Shown in pieces: positions 36,701-48,995 of a stretch of 64,000 nucleotides of DNA; the first letter of the stretch is position 1; each line of letters starts with the position of its first letter. Source of the DNA: Coriaria nepalensis (lineage: Eukaryota > Streptophyta > Magnoliopsida > Cucurbitales > Coriariaceae); the NCBI GenBank assembly GCA_027186245.1, contig CP114487.1, positions 4,769,001 through 4,833,000 on the forward strand, given 5' to 3'. The notes below the pieces were generated by a model that saw only the letters and a list, made by a program, of their open reading frames with translations, searched no databases and was not told the origin of the DNA. A program made the translations under genes and the position numbers.

Positions 36701-37756
36701 CCTTACTCTAAAGGGTCATTGAAATCGAGAACACCTCAGCCTACATCAAGCTCCTCATCCATTTAGTTCTCTGCCAACCCGAGTCTCCCCCTTCAAGTCT
36801 TCCTATAATCACTTGAATTTCTCCTACTACATTTTGATGTACGAGGTTCTTTTCTTACCAATCCTCCATCATGTTTCATGAAATGCTTTGGGATTTTTTT
36901 TACTACTATTTTATGGACTATTTATTTTGGACTTTTTTTTGGACTGGTTTTTAAAAGACTTCTATAGGATTATTTTATGACTATTTATGAGGTTGGATAT
37001 CAAATTTTCATGTAATTGTAGGTTATGAAATATTTTGTGGATTTTTAATAGCAGGTTACAGTTTTGCTTGTGGAAATATTTTATAATCGAATGATAATGG
37101 ATAATTTTTAGATTATTATAAAATGTTGCTAATTGTTGTCTTTATAATAAGGGAGATAACCGTGTAACTGAATATAGAATACAGCAGAAGATTTTTGGAC
37201 ACCAACAGTTGGAGGAACATTTAGAGAAATCTAAGTAAACGACAAGAAGAAGGTTGGAAAGATGAGTGAAAGAAATTCATAAAATTAATACCTGACATGA
37301 AGAAATTCAAAACCAATCTAGTGATATGCATCGAGGAACTGGTTGAAGTTGTTTGGAAGAGGAAGACAACTTTGTGTGTTAGTGAAAGAAGATGAGAACG
37401 TGAAGAAATGAAATCATAATTTGAGTTTGGGGTAAATATGGTAAGTAATTTGTTATTAAGAAATCGAGATAATATATCAAACAAAAAGATTTATATCCTA
37501 ATATAAGGAATCTCTTTCCAGTCGTTCAATAAAAATACTATTTCATAGAAAAAAGGGAGATCTTCCTCAATAACAAAATAAATTCTTTAAGTAAATTTAA
37601 ATGGTAAAAATATATTACACACTTTCAACCTTTCTTTCTAAGTAACCAAATATGGGAAATAAAATAAAAATCAATTATTCATACTTATTTTATATATAAT
37701 TAAATAAATATAAAAATATAATCATTCCTATTTTTATTCTACTCCAATTATCATTA
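36701..37756. other. Repeat-flanking DNA between two gypsy remnants
   Basis: No coding motif could be assigned. The 36,880-37,140 part is T-rich; 37,500-37,750 is AT-rich. Confidence 0.4.
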
Positions 37757-38046
37757 TGATAGGACCTAATCTAGATAAATACGAATAGGGCAAAACTTTA
37801 TTCTTCGATAATCGAACAATCAAACTAATATAAGATGAACTATGATTCGAGAGGTAGACCGTCTCTCCCTAAGAGTCTTTTACTCTTCAAAATTCTCAAT
37901 ACCTAACCCTAACCTTTCAATTGCTTATTATCCTACTACAAAAAATTACCAAAATATCCCTCATAACAATAATACTAATAATAATACTAATAGTAAGACT
38001 AATACTAATAATAACTATGTTATGCTAGACTTTATTTCTCCTAACA
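37757..38046 (-). repeat. 3' LTR of the chromovirus
   Basis: Matches 40883-41177 from TGATAGGACC to CCTAACA on the plus strand, with a shared AATACTAATAATAA-type microsatellite near the U3 end. Confidence 0.88.
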
Positions 38047-38102
38047 TTGAGACACCTTGTCCTCAAAGTGGAAATCCAGAAACTATTATGCGATGAACTC
38101 GT

Positions 38103-40855
38103 ATGATTCCCATGTTGCATCATGGACCGGTAAATTCTTCCGGTAAATTCTTCCACTTAATCAAGACTTCCCATGTATCCTTCCTCCCCAACGTCCCTTG
38201 TCGAACGCCACATAGCTCAACCGGTTCCAACAACACTTCCAAATCAGTCGTCAAGTTAAGTGGTATTGTCAAAGAAGCCCCATGAAAACCAATGGCTTTT
38301 CGGAGTTGAGATATGTGAAATACCAGGTGAATCACCGCCGTAGTCGGTAGATCAAGTCGGTAAGCTATTGTCCCAATCCGCGCAAACACTTTGTACGGGC
38401 CAAAGTAGCGAGCTAATAATTTCTCATTCCTCCTCCTAGTTAGGGATTTCTATCTATATGGCCGAAGCTTTAAGAAAACTCAATCGCCTATCTCGAAGTG
38501 CACCTCCCGCCGATGCCTATCGGCTTCTCGTTTCATCCTTTGTTGAGCCTTCGCTAAGTGCCCTTTCAGCTCCTCTAATGTGTCATCCTGCTCCTCTAAG
38601 TATTGTTCCACCTGTGAGATCGGGGTAGAGCGATGACCATAACGGACCAGCGAGGGCGGTTCGCGACCGTAGAGAATGTGAAAAGGGGTAGTTTATGAAG
38701 CCGTGTGAAAGGACGTGTTGTACCAATACTCGGTGTAAGACAACCATTGCACTCAACGTCGAGGGGTGTCCGACACAAAACACCGTAAGTACGTCTCCAG
38801 GTAGTGGTTAACCACTTCCGTTTGGCCATCCGTTTGCGGGTGGTAAGCAGAACTCCTTTTCAACGCCGTCCCTTGTAATTGAAATAATTCCTTCCCAAAA
38901 TTGACTAAAAAAAACCTTGTCGCGGTCCGAGAAAATAGCTTCCAGTACTCCGTGTAAACGGACGACTTCCCTCATGAAAATTGAGGCTACGGTCACAGCT
39001 GTGTAGGGGTGCCAAAGAGGCATAGAATGAGCATACTTGCTCAAACGGTCAACCACCACCAAAATGACCTTATACCATTTTGATTGCGGTAACCCCTCTA
39101 TAAAATCCATACTCACCTCAGCCCAAACTTTTTCCAGCAACGGTAAGGGTTGGAGCAGCATTGCCAGTGACATGGCCGCATACTTGTGTCATTGGCAAGC
39201 ATCGCAACTTGTCACGAATCGCTCCACATCAATCTTCATCCCCACCCAATATAATTCGGCCGCCAAGCGTTTGTAAGTTTTCAACACTCTTGAATGGCCT
39301 CCACTTGCGCTACCATGGAACTCCTGTAACAGTCGCGGTATATGCACTGACGATTTCAGAATCACTATATGCCCTTGATAAAGTACCCGACCCCCCACAA
39401 CCGAGTACTCGGGGTACCCGTCACCGCTCTCCTCAATAGCCTTTCTAATTTTCCCCAACTCCGAGTCCGCCGCCGCCTCCGACTTGAGCCCTTCGATATC
39501 AAATAGTTGCGGGAGCGATATTACCGCTAATTGGGGCCCATCTACGCGCCTGGATAGCGCATCTGTAGCTCGATTTTCCAACCCCAGCCGTTACTGTATT
39601 TGAAAATCATAGCCTAACAGTTTGGACAACCAATGTTGATGATCTTCTGCCACCATGCGGTGTTCTAATAGATACTTCAAGCTCCGCTGATCCGTGCAGA
39701 TGATAAACCGCCAACCCAACAAATATGGCCTCCATTTTTGCACTGCAAACACAATGACCATGAGCTCGCATTCATAGACGGACTTAAGACGGGCTCGCGG
39801 CATCAAAACCTGACTGAATTATGCAATCGGTCGTTGATTCTGCATGAGGACAACCTCTAACCCATAGCCCGATGCATCCGTTTCTACTACAAAAGTTGCC
39901 GTGAAGTCCGGCAAAGCGAGTACCGGAACACTAGCCATTGCTTGCTTTAATTTGTCGAAAGCTTTTGCCGCCAATTCGCCCCAACATAAGTTATCTTTCT
40001 TGAGTAGATCCGTTAAGGGCCCCGCGATCGTGCTATAACCCTTGACGAATTTACTGTAATAACCGGTCAACCCCAAGAAGTCCTGCAATTCCTTTAATGT
40101 TTTCGGTACTGGCCAATCCAGCATTGCCACCACCTTTGCCCGATCAGCCGAAACCCTCTCACCCGAAACAATGTGGCGCAAAGTACCTTTCCACCCTCAA
40201 AGTACCTTTCCACCCTATAAACCCATATCGCCACATCCTCGCCTTCGAAAATAGGCATTTTCAGTTTGCGAATCTGTTGATCAACACCCAGTCTGCCCGG
40301 TGTGCCCGTGTATTGCCCTTGGCCCGCCCATGGGGGTTCCGCCGGAACCCTAAAATCAGCCCACGGCGCCCTTACCTCACCACTCGTGGCAGTTCCTGCC
40401 ACATAACCGCCTGTTGGCCCTTGTTCCGCACCTTTTTCCCCATGTCCGAATTGAAACCTTCCGGCTGACCACCACGACGGTGCTGCTATTTTGGAACTTT
40501 CCCCCAATTCGTCACCGAACTCTTCCCTAGGCTGGCCATCGACACCCGCACCCTCTATTGTGTCGTCCACCGCTCGTTTCCCCATTGCAGCCTGCTCGCC
40601 TCCACTGCAGCTGCCTTGGCTGCCTTCTCTGGCGGTGTCTCTTACTGCCCGACCATGACCACCCATAAGTTGGTTAGTGTTCGATGGTGACCTAGACTAC
40701 AGCTCTGTCAGTTTTCCCAATATGGCTTCCAATGACAAATTCTGCTATGCAAACTGCTGTTGTACTGTCGCGAAGCGTTCTTCGATCGATGTTTTGATCA
40801 CCATCACTTCGCTCTCCAATTTCTCCTCGAGTGCCTCTACCTTCTTCGCTGTCAT
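38103..40855 (-). pseudogene. Broken gag-pol of the chromovirus (gag, RT end, RNase H, integrase, chromodomain)
   Basis: Gag starts at 40855 (TAKKVEALEEKLESE) and ends at about 40200 in KMPIFEGEDVAIWVYRVERYF, the beginning of the Retrotrans_gag domain. Directly after it comes the end of the reverse transcriptase ([34 protein letters not shown]), so the rest of gag, the zinc knuckle, the protease and the catalytic part of RT are absent. RNase H follows ([37 protein letters not shown]), then integrase with the HHCC end CDACQ and the core WAEVSMDFIEGLPQS. The chromodomain is at 38120-38180 (VLIKWKNLPEEF). Several stops and frameshifts occur. It cannot be autonomous. Confidence 0.88.
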
Positions 40856-40867
40856 CGATGATCGAGT

Positions 40868-40879
40868 GCTCTGATACCA
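40868..40879 (-). other. Primer binding site complementary to initiator methionine tRNA
   Basis: TGGTATCAGAGC on the minus strand, the common plant LTR-retrotransposon primer site, three bases from the 5' LTR end. It fixes the orientation of the element. Confidence 0.88.
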
Positions 40880-40882
40880 ATT

Positions 40883-41177
40883 TGATAGGACCCGGTTTAG
40901 ATAAATACGAATATGGAAAAACTTTATTCTTTGATAATCGACCAATCAAACTAACATAAGATGATCTACGATTCGAGTGGTAGACCGTATCTCCCTATAA
41001 GTCCTTACTCTTCAAAATTCTCAATGCTTAACCTTAGCCCTAACTTTTCAACTGCTTATTATCTTACTACAAATAATTACCAAAATACTCCTCGTAACGA
41101 TAATGCTAATAATAATATTAATAGTAAAATTAATACTAATAATAATTATGTTATGCTAAATTTTATTTTTCCTAACA
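40883..41177 (-). repeat. 5' LTR of the chromovirus
   Basis: Matches 37757-38046. Read along the element it starts TGTTAGG and ends CCTATCA, followed after three bases by the primer binding site. Confidence 0.88.
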
Positions 41178-44066
41178 TAAATATAAATAACCAGTGGTCT
41201 AACACGTTATCTTAGAAAATTGAACTAAACTTATCCTTAAATCTTGTTTGCCCGTATTATAATGCTGATCGAGCATGCGATGTATGAGAAACTTTTCAAT
41301 TAAAATGAAAATTGGCTTTTAATCTTTGGGTGAACGTAAATCATTGATTCAAGCGTGTTTAGGAATGTTTCTCTCTTTTGGTGTGATTTTGTTCTGCCCA
41401 AAACAGATATAAAGAAAAAGAAAAAGAAAAAGGAAAGAAGAAAGCAAAAGAAAGAAAGAGGGAAAAAAAACACTGGGGGCCTTTCCGGCAGCCATATACC
41501 CCTAGCCTACGCCTCTAGGGCCCAAACTCTTCTCGTCTTCCTGTTTCTCATGCTCTCTCCTTCTTCCCCCTCTTCTCCTTTCTGAATCAAACTAACACTA
41601 GCCCCACATCTTCATACCAGTTCTTGCAACGCCGGCTCGAATTATACAGTAAGGGTTTTCTTTGGCAATTTTTTTTTGTGCAAGTTTCATACCTATTCAG
41701 AAATCCTAGGTCACTAATTTTTCATTTATCTTCTCACTCTTTCAGTCTCTCTGCATCCCTCAACGCAATACAATAACAAATCTCCATGCACACACCATTC
41801 AAAAGTATTTTTTTCCCCTTCGCTCATGTCTTTTTCTGAAATTGATACATGGGTGTTTGTTACAACTCTGCTAATAGTGCAAACATTTTGAAGCAGTACT
41901 ACATTACGTGGGAATTAGAAAATTTTTTTTTTAAGGAAGGGACTTACTTTCATGTTAATTAGGGTTACGTACTTAACCTAGCTTAGTGTTCTAGTGCTTT
42001 TCAATCATCCTTTAAATATCTTATTAAGAATTATCAGCTAAGTTACTATTTTAACTCTTTGGCCTTTTTATGATCTATCATTTCTTCCTTAAGGGACTTA
42101 GAGCTGTACAGACTACAAATATAGGTTATCAGTGTATTAAGATTAAATTAGCCGTTCAAAGTCTCATCATTGGGAGGTTCTTATAGGATGCTGTTTGTTC
42201 AACATATTCCTTTTGTCATGAAATGAAGTTTGAGAATAAAACGGGGACCAATTTTGTACAAAGGGATATGAACAAGAAAAAAAAGAGACAGGTTGAACTG
42301 AAAGTTGGTTCAAGATTCTCTTGAATGTTTGAACTTTCAGTTCAATGTTACTCAAGTATGTTAGTCACAAGTTTTTCTGCGTTTAATAATATAAGTGAAA
42401 TACTTGGGTGAACGTGATTCACAACTTTATTGTCAATCTCAACTTTTTTTTTTTGTCATGTCTCACTCAATTATTTCTCACGGTATTATTCCATCCTGTA
42501 AGATTTTTCTTACTTAAATCGAAGTCTGACCTCTGACATCATATGTTTAAGACTGGTTATTGGACCTGATTAATAAAATTGCTTCAGGATAATGACATAT
42601 GCCCGCCATTTTGTGGATAAGTGATATGGATGGGGATGTTGAAGTCTATCTAGTAGTGCTCCATTTGACTTCTTTCTTGTATTTTCTTGTGTGCATTATA
42701 GAATTCGTATAAACTACTAAACAAGGGCCGGAAACTAGTGATAGACAATGATTTGCATGTAAATTTTGATTTAATTGGGAGTGGGTACTGTGAATTTGAG
42801 TTGGATAGAAAATGGATACTGTAAATTAAGATCTAATTCGAAGTTAGATATTGAGTGTAAGAATGTACAAGGATTTGATTAAGGGATTGTTTAGGTACTA
42901 GATTTGTGTGGGAAAACTTGGTTAATCTTGACACACAATTTGAAATTATTGAGTTTTTTATTTTTATTTTTGAAAGAGCAAATGAGCTGATTTTAAATGG
43001 GTTTAATTGTTATAGAAATTTTTTCATTAAGGCCACTATATATTAGTATGAACCTTTGTATTTCTATTTTATATTAGTATGAACCTCATGAGGTGCACTG
43101 AAGTTGAGGTTATTGCTATAGTGTCATATTGAGTCAGGCTGAAATCAGTTGCGGGTGCAATTTTTCTTCCAAAGTTGATTTCTCTAGTGTCGGTCCCTAT
43201 TCTAATATCATCGGTGTGTAATTTATTGCAGTCATAGGAAGTTTCATCATTTGGAACCTTGGATCTGCATGAGTTGTACTGAGTAAAGCAATTTGGGACA
43301 CCAGTTGTGAGTATATAATCCATCTGCATAATTATATCCTTTGTCATAATTGTTTGTGTAGATGATCTTATGCTGTATCGTAAATTTGTGTTTATAACAG
43401 CTGAGTTTAGTCTTAAGGCTTTATTGTTCGAGATGGGTTGGTTGTCTAAGGGCTTGCACTGGTTATGATCCATTTTGGGTCTTAACACTTTCTCTTTTCC
43501 ATTATGCATTAACTTCTATCCTCTACATCTAAATCCTTTAGCTTCCACGGTCTGGACCCACTCCAACACTGCATTAGCACAATGTTGGCCAAACACTTGA
43601 CTTTTAATTGAAGCGAGGCTCGAATCTGTCAATACTCAGAGGTAAGTCAAATTTAGAAAGTGGAGGTCCCCTTCATTTTCTCCATTTAACTTTTATTATC
43701 TATCCCTACTGCACCCATTACCTGGTCCCTTCTACATTATTTCATCTCATGACCACGAGTGAAGAAGATTACAGGTAAGAAATGGAAATCTTGCTAACCA
43801 ACTACCAAAATCGTGAGTTCATTAAAAACATTTTTCAGATTTATATTTTGTTGTCCGAAAAGGAAAAACTTATATCTTGTTGTTTGGATGTAATTCTCTT
43901 TTGCAATATGTTCAATAGTATAGGAGGGAATTTCAACAATTGAGATATGGAACATTTTTGCATGTTATTCACTGTAATGGTGACAACTGCTGTGTGATGG
44001 AAATGAATAGATGTGAAAGAAGTTCAGTTTTAAATGGCGGAAATTTATACATTTTTGTCATTTTAG
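41178..44066 (+). other. Promoter and presumed leader of the FRS11-like gene
   Basis: No coding motif was recognised. Pyrimidine-rich sequence near 41,500-41,590 and a possible donor ACA|GTAAGG at about 41650 suggest a leader exon, and the polypyrimidine/acceptor ATTTTAG at 44066 precedes the exon that holds the start codon. A 146-codon minus-strand frame at 43069-43509 shows no family signature and is probably chance. Confidence 0.4.
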
Positions 44067-44076
44067 GACTGGAAGC

Positions 44077-44123
44077 ATGGGTTCTTAGTTCTGAACTTGA
44101 CTGGGTCCATGAGATGGGCATGA
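44077..44123 (+). promoter_or_regulatory. Two upstream ORFs at the FRS11-like start codon
   Basis: After the presumed acceptor at 44066, ATGGGTTCTTAG (44077-44088) is a three-codon uORF. A second one, ATGAGATGGGCATGA (44109-44123), overlaps the first two in-frame AUGs of the main frame (44114, 44120), and its stop overlaps the third (TGATG, 44121-44125). Such uORFs usually lower translation or shift it to later starts. This depends on the splice site being real. Confidence 0.5.
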
Positions 44124-47100
44124 TGCCTGAAGAGGGTGGAGCATTATTAGTGGTTTATGATGATCCCTCTGATCAGCGATCCTTGTCTTTAGACGATACA
44201 AGCAGCATAGAGGAGTCGCCTAATGAGAGCAGGCTATCTCTGCTGACAGCTTGTGATGCAATTCCATATATTGGGCAAAGATTTACTACTCATGATGCTG
44301 CTTATGAATATTATACTGAATTTGCAAAGCGATGTGGCTTCTCTATCCGCCGTCATCGTACAGAGGGAAAAGATGGAGTGGGCAAAGGGCTTACAAGACG
44401 CTACTTTGTCTGCCACCGGGCTGGAAACACCCCAATCAAAACAGCGAGTGAGAGCAAAGCACAAAGAAACCGTAAATCCTCAAGGTGTGGATGTCAAGCA
44501 TATATGAGAATAAGCAAAACAACAGAATTAGGGGCACCAGAATGGCGTGTCACTGGTTTCGCAAACAACCATAATCATGAACTTCTAGAACCAAGTCAAG
44601 TTCGTTTCCTTCCTGCGTACCGCACAATATCAGAGACAGATAAGAGCCGCATTCTTATGTTTGCCAAAACGGGGATTTCCGTGCAGCAAATGATGAGGCT
44701 TATGGAGCTAGAGAAGTGTGTGGAGCCAGGTTATCTGCCATTCACGGAGAAAGATGTAAGGAATCTACTCCAGTCCTTCAGGAAATTAGATCCAGAAGAG
44801 GAGAGTATTGACTTATTAAGAATGTGCAGAAACATTAAGGAGAAAGATCCCAACTTCAAATTCGAGTACACTCTTGATTTGAACAACAGGTTACAGAATA
44901 TCGCTTGGTCATATGCATCATCAATCCAGTCATATGAGGTCTTTGGTGATGCAGTTGTGTTTGATACTACACACCGATTAACATCATTTGACATGCCACT
45001 TGGGATATGGGTTGGAGTAAACAATTACGGCATGCCTTGCTTCTTTGGTTGTGTACTTTTGAGCGAGGAAAATTTGAGATCATTTCAGTGGGCATTGAAG
45101 GTATTAGATATTGAGCTACTCTCTGTGGATTTTATATTTATCTTTGTTTCCGGTCAGTCTATGTCCTAATATGTGCATGTCTTGTAATATTCATAATTTC
45201 ATATCTTGGTGTCTCATCCATGTGGCCTAGTTTCATGTGCAGTCAGTTTGATGACCTTTTCTCATAAGAAGCTGGCTGTTGTAGTAGGTTTTCTACCGAG
45301 ATCTGTGACTATAATAAACAAGAAAAATACATAGGTGATCAGTATTTTCATTCACAATCACTTGTGAAATAACTAAGCACTCCCAAAAAGGCTTTTAAGC
45401 TTGTACCACGTATGCATTTACCTTTTACTTTTGAAAAAACTGTAGTTCCATATCATTTAATGACATGTTTCTTTTGTGTATATTGAAGGTATTCGTGGGT
45501 TTCATGAATGGTAAGGCTCCACAAACAGTATTAATTGACCAAAATATGTTTCTCAAAGAAGCGATAGCCATGGAAATGCCAACAACTACGCATGCACTTT
45601 GTATATGGATGATTGTGGCGAAGTTTCCATCCTGGTTCAATGCTGTTTTGGGGGAACGCTACAATGAGTGGAAGAATGAGTTTTTCCGATTGTATAATCT
45701 TGAGTCAATTGAAGATTTTGAATTAGGGTGGAGGGACATGGTGAATTCATTTGGGCTGCACACAAACAGGCACATAGCTAACTTGTATGGCGTACGTGCT
45801 CTCTGGGCGTTACCATTCTTGAGAACCCATTTTTTTGCAGGGATGACTACTGTTGGCCAGTCAAAGTCAATCAATGCTTTTATTCAACGATTTTTGGGTG
45901 CACAGACTCGCCTTGCACATTTTATAGAACAAGTATGATAATACTCTTTTTTTTAAGGAAAAAAAAGTAGATCTTAAATATATGTTTTGTTTCTCTAAAT
46001 ATAAGCTCATGCCTCAAAGTTTGGTAAAGGATTTGTCGATATAAAATACTATCTTATAATATAACTTTGGTAACCTAAATATGTTGGGCATAAAAAATCT
46101 TGAAGTCACTATTGTGTATACTAATGGATTAAGATTCAGTAGTAGGTTTTGGTTTTGTGTAGGCTTTGTTTCCTCTTTGAACAAAGGAGTTTTATTCTAC
46201 TGTAATGTTGTAAGGATATGGTTAGTTGAATTTTGTCACGATATGCCCAAATTCTTATGGTGAGTTTAACATTAAAGAAACGTGAATGTTTTAGTTTATA
46301 GAAGGATCTTTTATCTTTGTTCAAAAGTATGATAGTTAAATCCATCTTTCTAAAGACTTCACTGCATTAATGTTTATAAGAACGAAGACACCATTTTCTC
46401 ATGGGTCATATTTATTCGTTGAATCGTCCGTAAATAAATTGAATTACTAGCGTTACTATTGTTGTATTCAATTTTGATCTTCTGTAATTGTTGATGAGAT
46501 AGCCCAATGGAGAACAAAAAGTCAAGATTCTATACAAAATCTATTTTCAATATGTTTGAAGTTATTTAATTTCGTATCATATTTATGTAGAATTATTGTA
46601 AATATTCTTATTAGCAGTTTTCATTTTCTTGGAGTTATCTAGTTTGTTTAAACTTTTGGTTGAGTTAGGATTCTATGCCAGGCTTGTTTAAGACTTACTT
46701 GGCTTTTGATGAATAATTTCAATAATTGAGAATTTGAGTTTAGTTTCTTATATATTTTCTGTAGATTTCTGATTTGTTTCAATCTGGCGTGCATGATAGC
46801 TGTTCCTCTCATTTATTGAGTTTTGCACAAGCAGGTAGCTGTTGCTGTGGAATTTAAAGATCAAGCAGGAGAGCAACAAACAATGCAGCAGAATCTGCAA
46901 AACATATGCCTGAAAACAGGTGCTCCTATGGAATCCCATGCTGCTGCAATCCTTACTCCCTTTGCTTTCTCGAAGCTTCAGGAACAACTTGTTTTGGCTG
47001 CGCATTATGCATCTTTTCAACTGGAAGATGGTTTTCTAGTAAGACACCATACGAAATGCGATGGTGGACGGAAGGTGTACTGGGTCCCACATGAAGGCAT

Positions 47101-47422
47101 CATAAGTTGCAGTTGCCATCAGTTTGAGCTGTCCGGAATTCTTTGTCGGCATGCTCTTCGAGTCCTCTCTACGGGAAATTGTTTCCAGATACCGGATAGG
47201 TATCTTCCCATGCGTTGGAGAAGAGTAAGCACACACTCTTCAAAATTCCTTCAGTGTAGAACGAATGATAATGGTGAAAAAATTCAGTTACTGCAAAGCA
47301 TGGTGTCAACTCTTGTGACGGAATCTGCCAAGTCTAGGGAGAGGCTAGATATTGCGTCTGAGCAGATTTCCCTCCTTTTATCTCGTATAAGGGAGAAACC
47401 AGTCTCATTTCAAGGTACCTGA
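44114..47422 (+). CDS. FAR1-related sequence protein, FRS11-like (domesticated MULE transposase)
   Basis: Three coding exons, 44114-45100, 45489-45932 and 46835-47422, join in phase 0 to 672 residues, similar to the roughly 680 of Arabidopsis FRS11. FAR1/FHY3-family proteins are transcription factors derived from Mutator-like transposases; FHY3 and FAR1 act in phytochrome A signalling, while FRS11 is poorly characterised. The N-terminus has VVYDDPSDQRSLSLDDTSSI. The FAR1 DNA-binding domain spans about residues 58-160 with zinc ligands C100, C125 or C127, H153 and H155. The MULE-type domain follows (VVFDTTHR at 282-288; LIDQ at 344-347). The SWIM zinc finger has C569, C571, C581 and H583 (CSC...CRH). 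The C-terminal helix carries LLQSMVSTLVTESAKSRERLDIA. Blocks such as GKDGVGKGLTRRYFVCHRAG place it with FRS11. The start is one of three in-frame AUGs; the 3' end might be spliced differently, since CAAG|GTACCT near 47414 looks like a donor. Confidence 0.93.
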
Positions 47423-48995
47423 GATATTTCATCCACTACCAGTTTTTGAGTCTAGTTTTCAGGATGGCCCGCCAGCTTATAGTAAAGTATGCATGTTTTA
47501 AGAAACATGGGAAAGAAGTCTTAAGTGGATTCGTAAGTGGGATCCGAAGAAGGGAATGGTGTCCTGTCATGGAGGGCATTTGAGCTTGCTCTACAATATT
47601 TTTGGTAGTTACATCATGCAATCATCTTAGAAAAAGATAAGAGGTATGTTCTTTCCGACAATTTTTCCAATGCGTCTTATTAATGGGAAGGATTTTCGTC
47701 AAGATAATTATGTCAAGTGTGTACATCTTAGGAAACTTGTATGTGTATATCCTTACTGTTATTACCTTACCTTCTATTTCCAAAGACGATTTTTAGGGTT
47801 CTGCTTTTGGTTTTGTTTTATTTTTATTATACTTGTTATATGTAATTTGTTTTTGTGGTCTCTGTTGTTGTTGTTGTTGTTGTTGTTTTTTGTTTTTTGT
47901 TTTTGTTTTTTGTTTTTGTTTTTGTTTTTTGTTTTTTGTTTTTCCTGTTTCTCCCCGATACCTTTCCTGAAGGGATTGGGGATGAATAACTCTAGGGTCT
48001 CCAGTGCAACAAGGTTAACAGAATATTATTGTCGGAAGTGTAATGGAGAAATGATGGCTTCGTTTTCGTCTGTGTTTTTTTCTTATTGGACAGAGTGATA
48101 GGGTGATTTATGATAATGACTAAATACTCGATAATTGTTATTAGCATTTTAAAATAATGTCTCTAAAACTTGGAACCTTGTAAATGCTTATATTTGTACC
48201 TTGTACTAATTTGGTTGATACGTGCAAGTTATCTAGGGTCTGCCCTTTGGGTTGGCCAAAATGTTGGATATGACGGTCTCACTAAATTTGTTAGGATTCA
48301 AGGTTTTTATATAATATTTGTGATTATAATTTAAATTTATTTAATGATATTATATAATAAATTATTTTTTTTAAATTTTATAATCCATCGAAAATATATA
48401 AAGTAATTTCCTGAATTTAAAGAAAGAAAAAAAAAAAAAAAAAGTCTGCCACTCACTTGGGCATTTAAATTCCAATTTTAGTGTCAGAGTTTGACACAAA
48501 TAATTTCATTTTTTAAATGTTATTTCCGTGTGGTTTACCCACTTGAGAAAATCCAACTTACAGTATCATTACCGTTTGGTTGCCCAAATGAAAAACTGCT
48601 TTTCACCCACTTAACTGTGGTCAAAAAAAAAAAAAAGAGATTATTTAAGTATTTGCTCTTACATTAATAATTATTTTGTTAAATACATTTATTTTCATTT
48701 ATTTTTTATTTTTTCCCTTAATAAAATAAAAATGAAAACAATATTTAATATGAAAAAATATTAAGTTAAGTTTTTTTGTGGTTTCGGGTTACGGATTATT
48801 CGTAGATTAACGCCTCGTAATCTATTATAATTACTCTAAGTAGCAGGACTATGTCACTTGGTAGATCTTTAGCATTTATAAAATAAATAAATAAATAAAT
48901 AAAACTTAAAATTGTTCCTTCCAAATGATATGCATTCATCTAAAAAATATCTTAGTAATCAACCTCAATTGCTAACTTACTAGTCATGTTCTCCA
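47423..48995. other. 3' flank of the FRS11-like gene
   Basis: Contains the 3' untranslated region and a low-complexity stretch (GTT)n then (GTTTTT)n at 47869-47945, which makes the plus-strand frame at 47646-48098. Poly-A runs occur at about 48427 and 48627, and (AAAT)n near 48880. Nothing else is recognised. Confidence 0.5.
47869..47945. repeat. (TTG)n and (GTTTTT)n low-complexity tract
   Basis: Six TTG units followed by about ten G-T5/T6 units. Confidence 0.8.

Larger units (their letters stand above)
37757..41177 (-). mobile_element. Ty3/gypsy chromovirus with both LTRs, internally deleted
   Basis: A 3.4-kb element lying in minus orientation. LTRs of about 290 bases start and end with TG...CA when read along the element: 40883-41177 is the 5' LTR and 37757-38046 the 3' LTR. 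They align along their whole length but carry many substitutions, so the insertion is old. The tRNA(iMet)-type primer site lies 3 bases inside the 5' LTR. The internal part encodes gag, the RT end, RNase H, integrase and a chromodomain, all broken. A matching target-site duplication was not found (CATTA against TAAAT). Confidence 0.88.

Noticed and set aside
40097..40468. Plus-strand open frame of 123 codons inside the chromovirus
   Set aside because: It is antisense to gag, which has clear family motifs on the minus strand.
37752..41182. Target-site duplication of the chromovirus
   Set aside because: The five bases outside the LTRs, CATTA and TAAAT, do not match. The element is old or the flanks recombined, so none is claimed.
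43069..43509. 146-codon open frame on the minus strand upstream of the FRS11-like gene
   Set aside because: No recognisable domain, no start context or neighbouring exons, and it lies in the presumed leader intron of the gene on the other strand. Most likely chance.
43940..44113. In-frame upstream extension of the FRS11-like protein to 43940
   Set aside because: The added part is not FRS-like, and an acceptor (ATTTTAG at 44066) lies in it. Family members start just before the VVYDDPSDQ block.
47646..48098. 150-codon plus-strand frame after the FRS11-like gene
   Set aside because: Its middle is the (GTTTTT)n tract, giving only Phe/Leu/Cys. No protein-like sequence around it.
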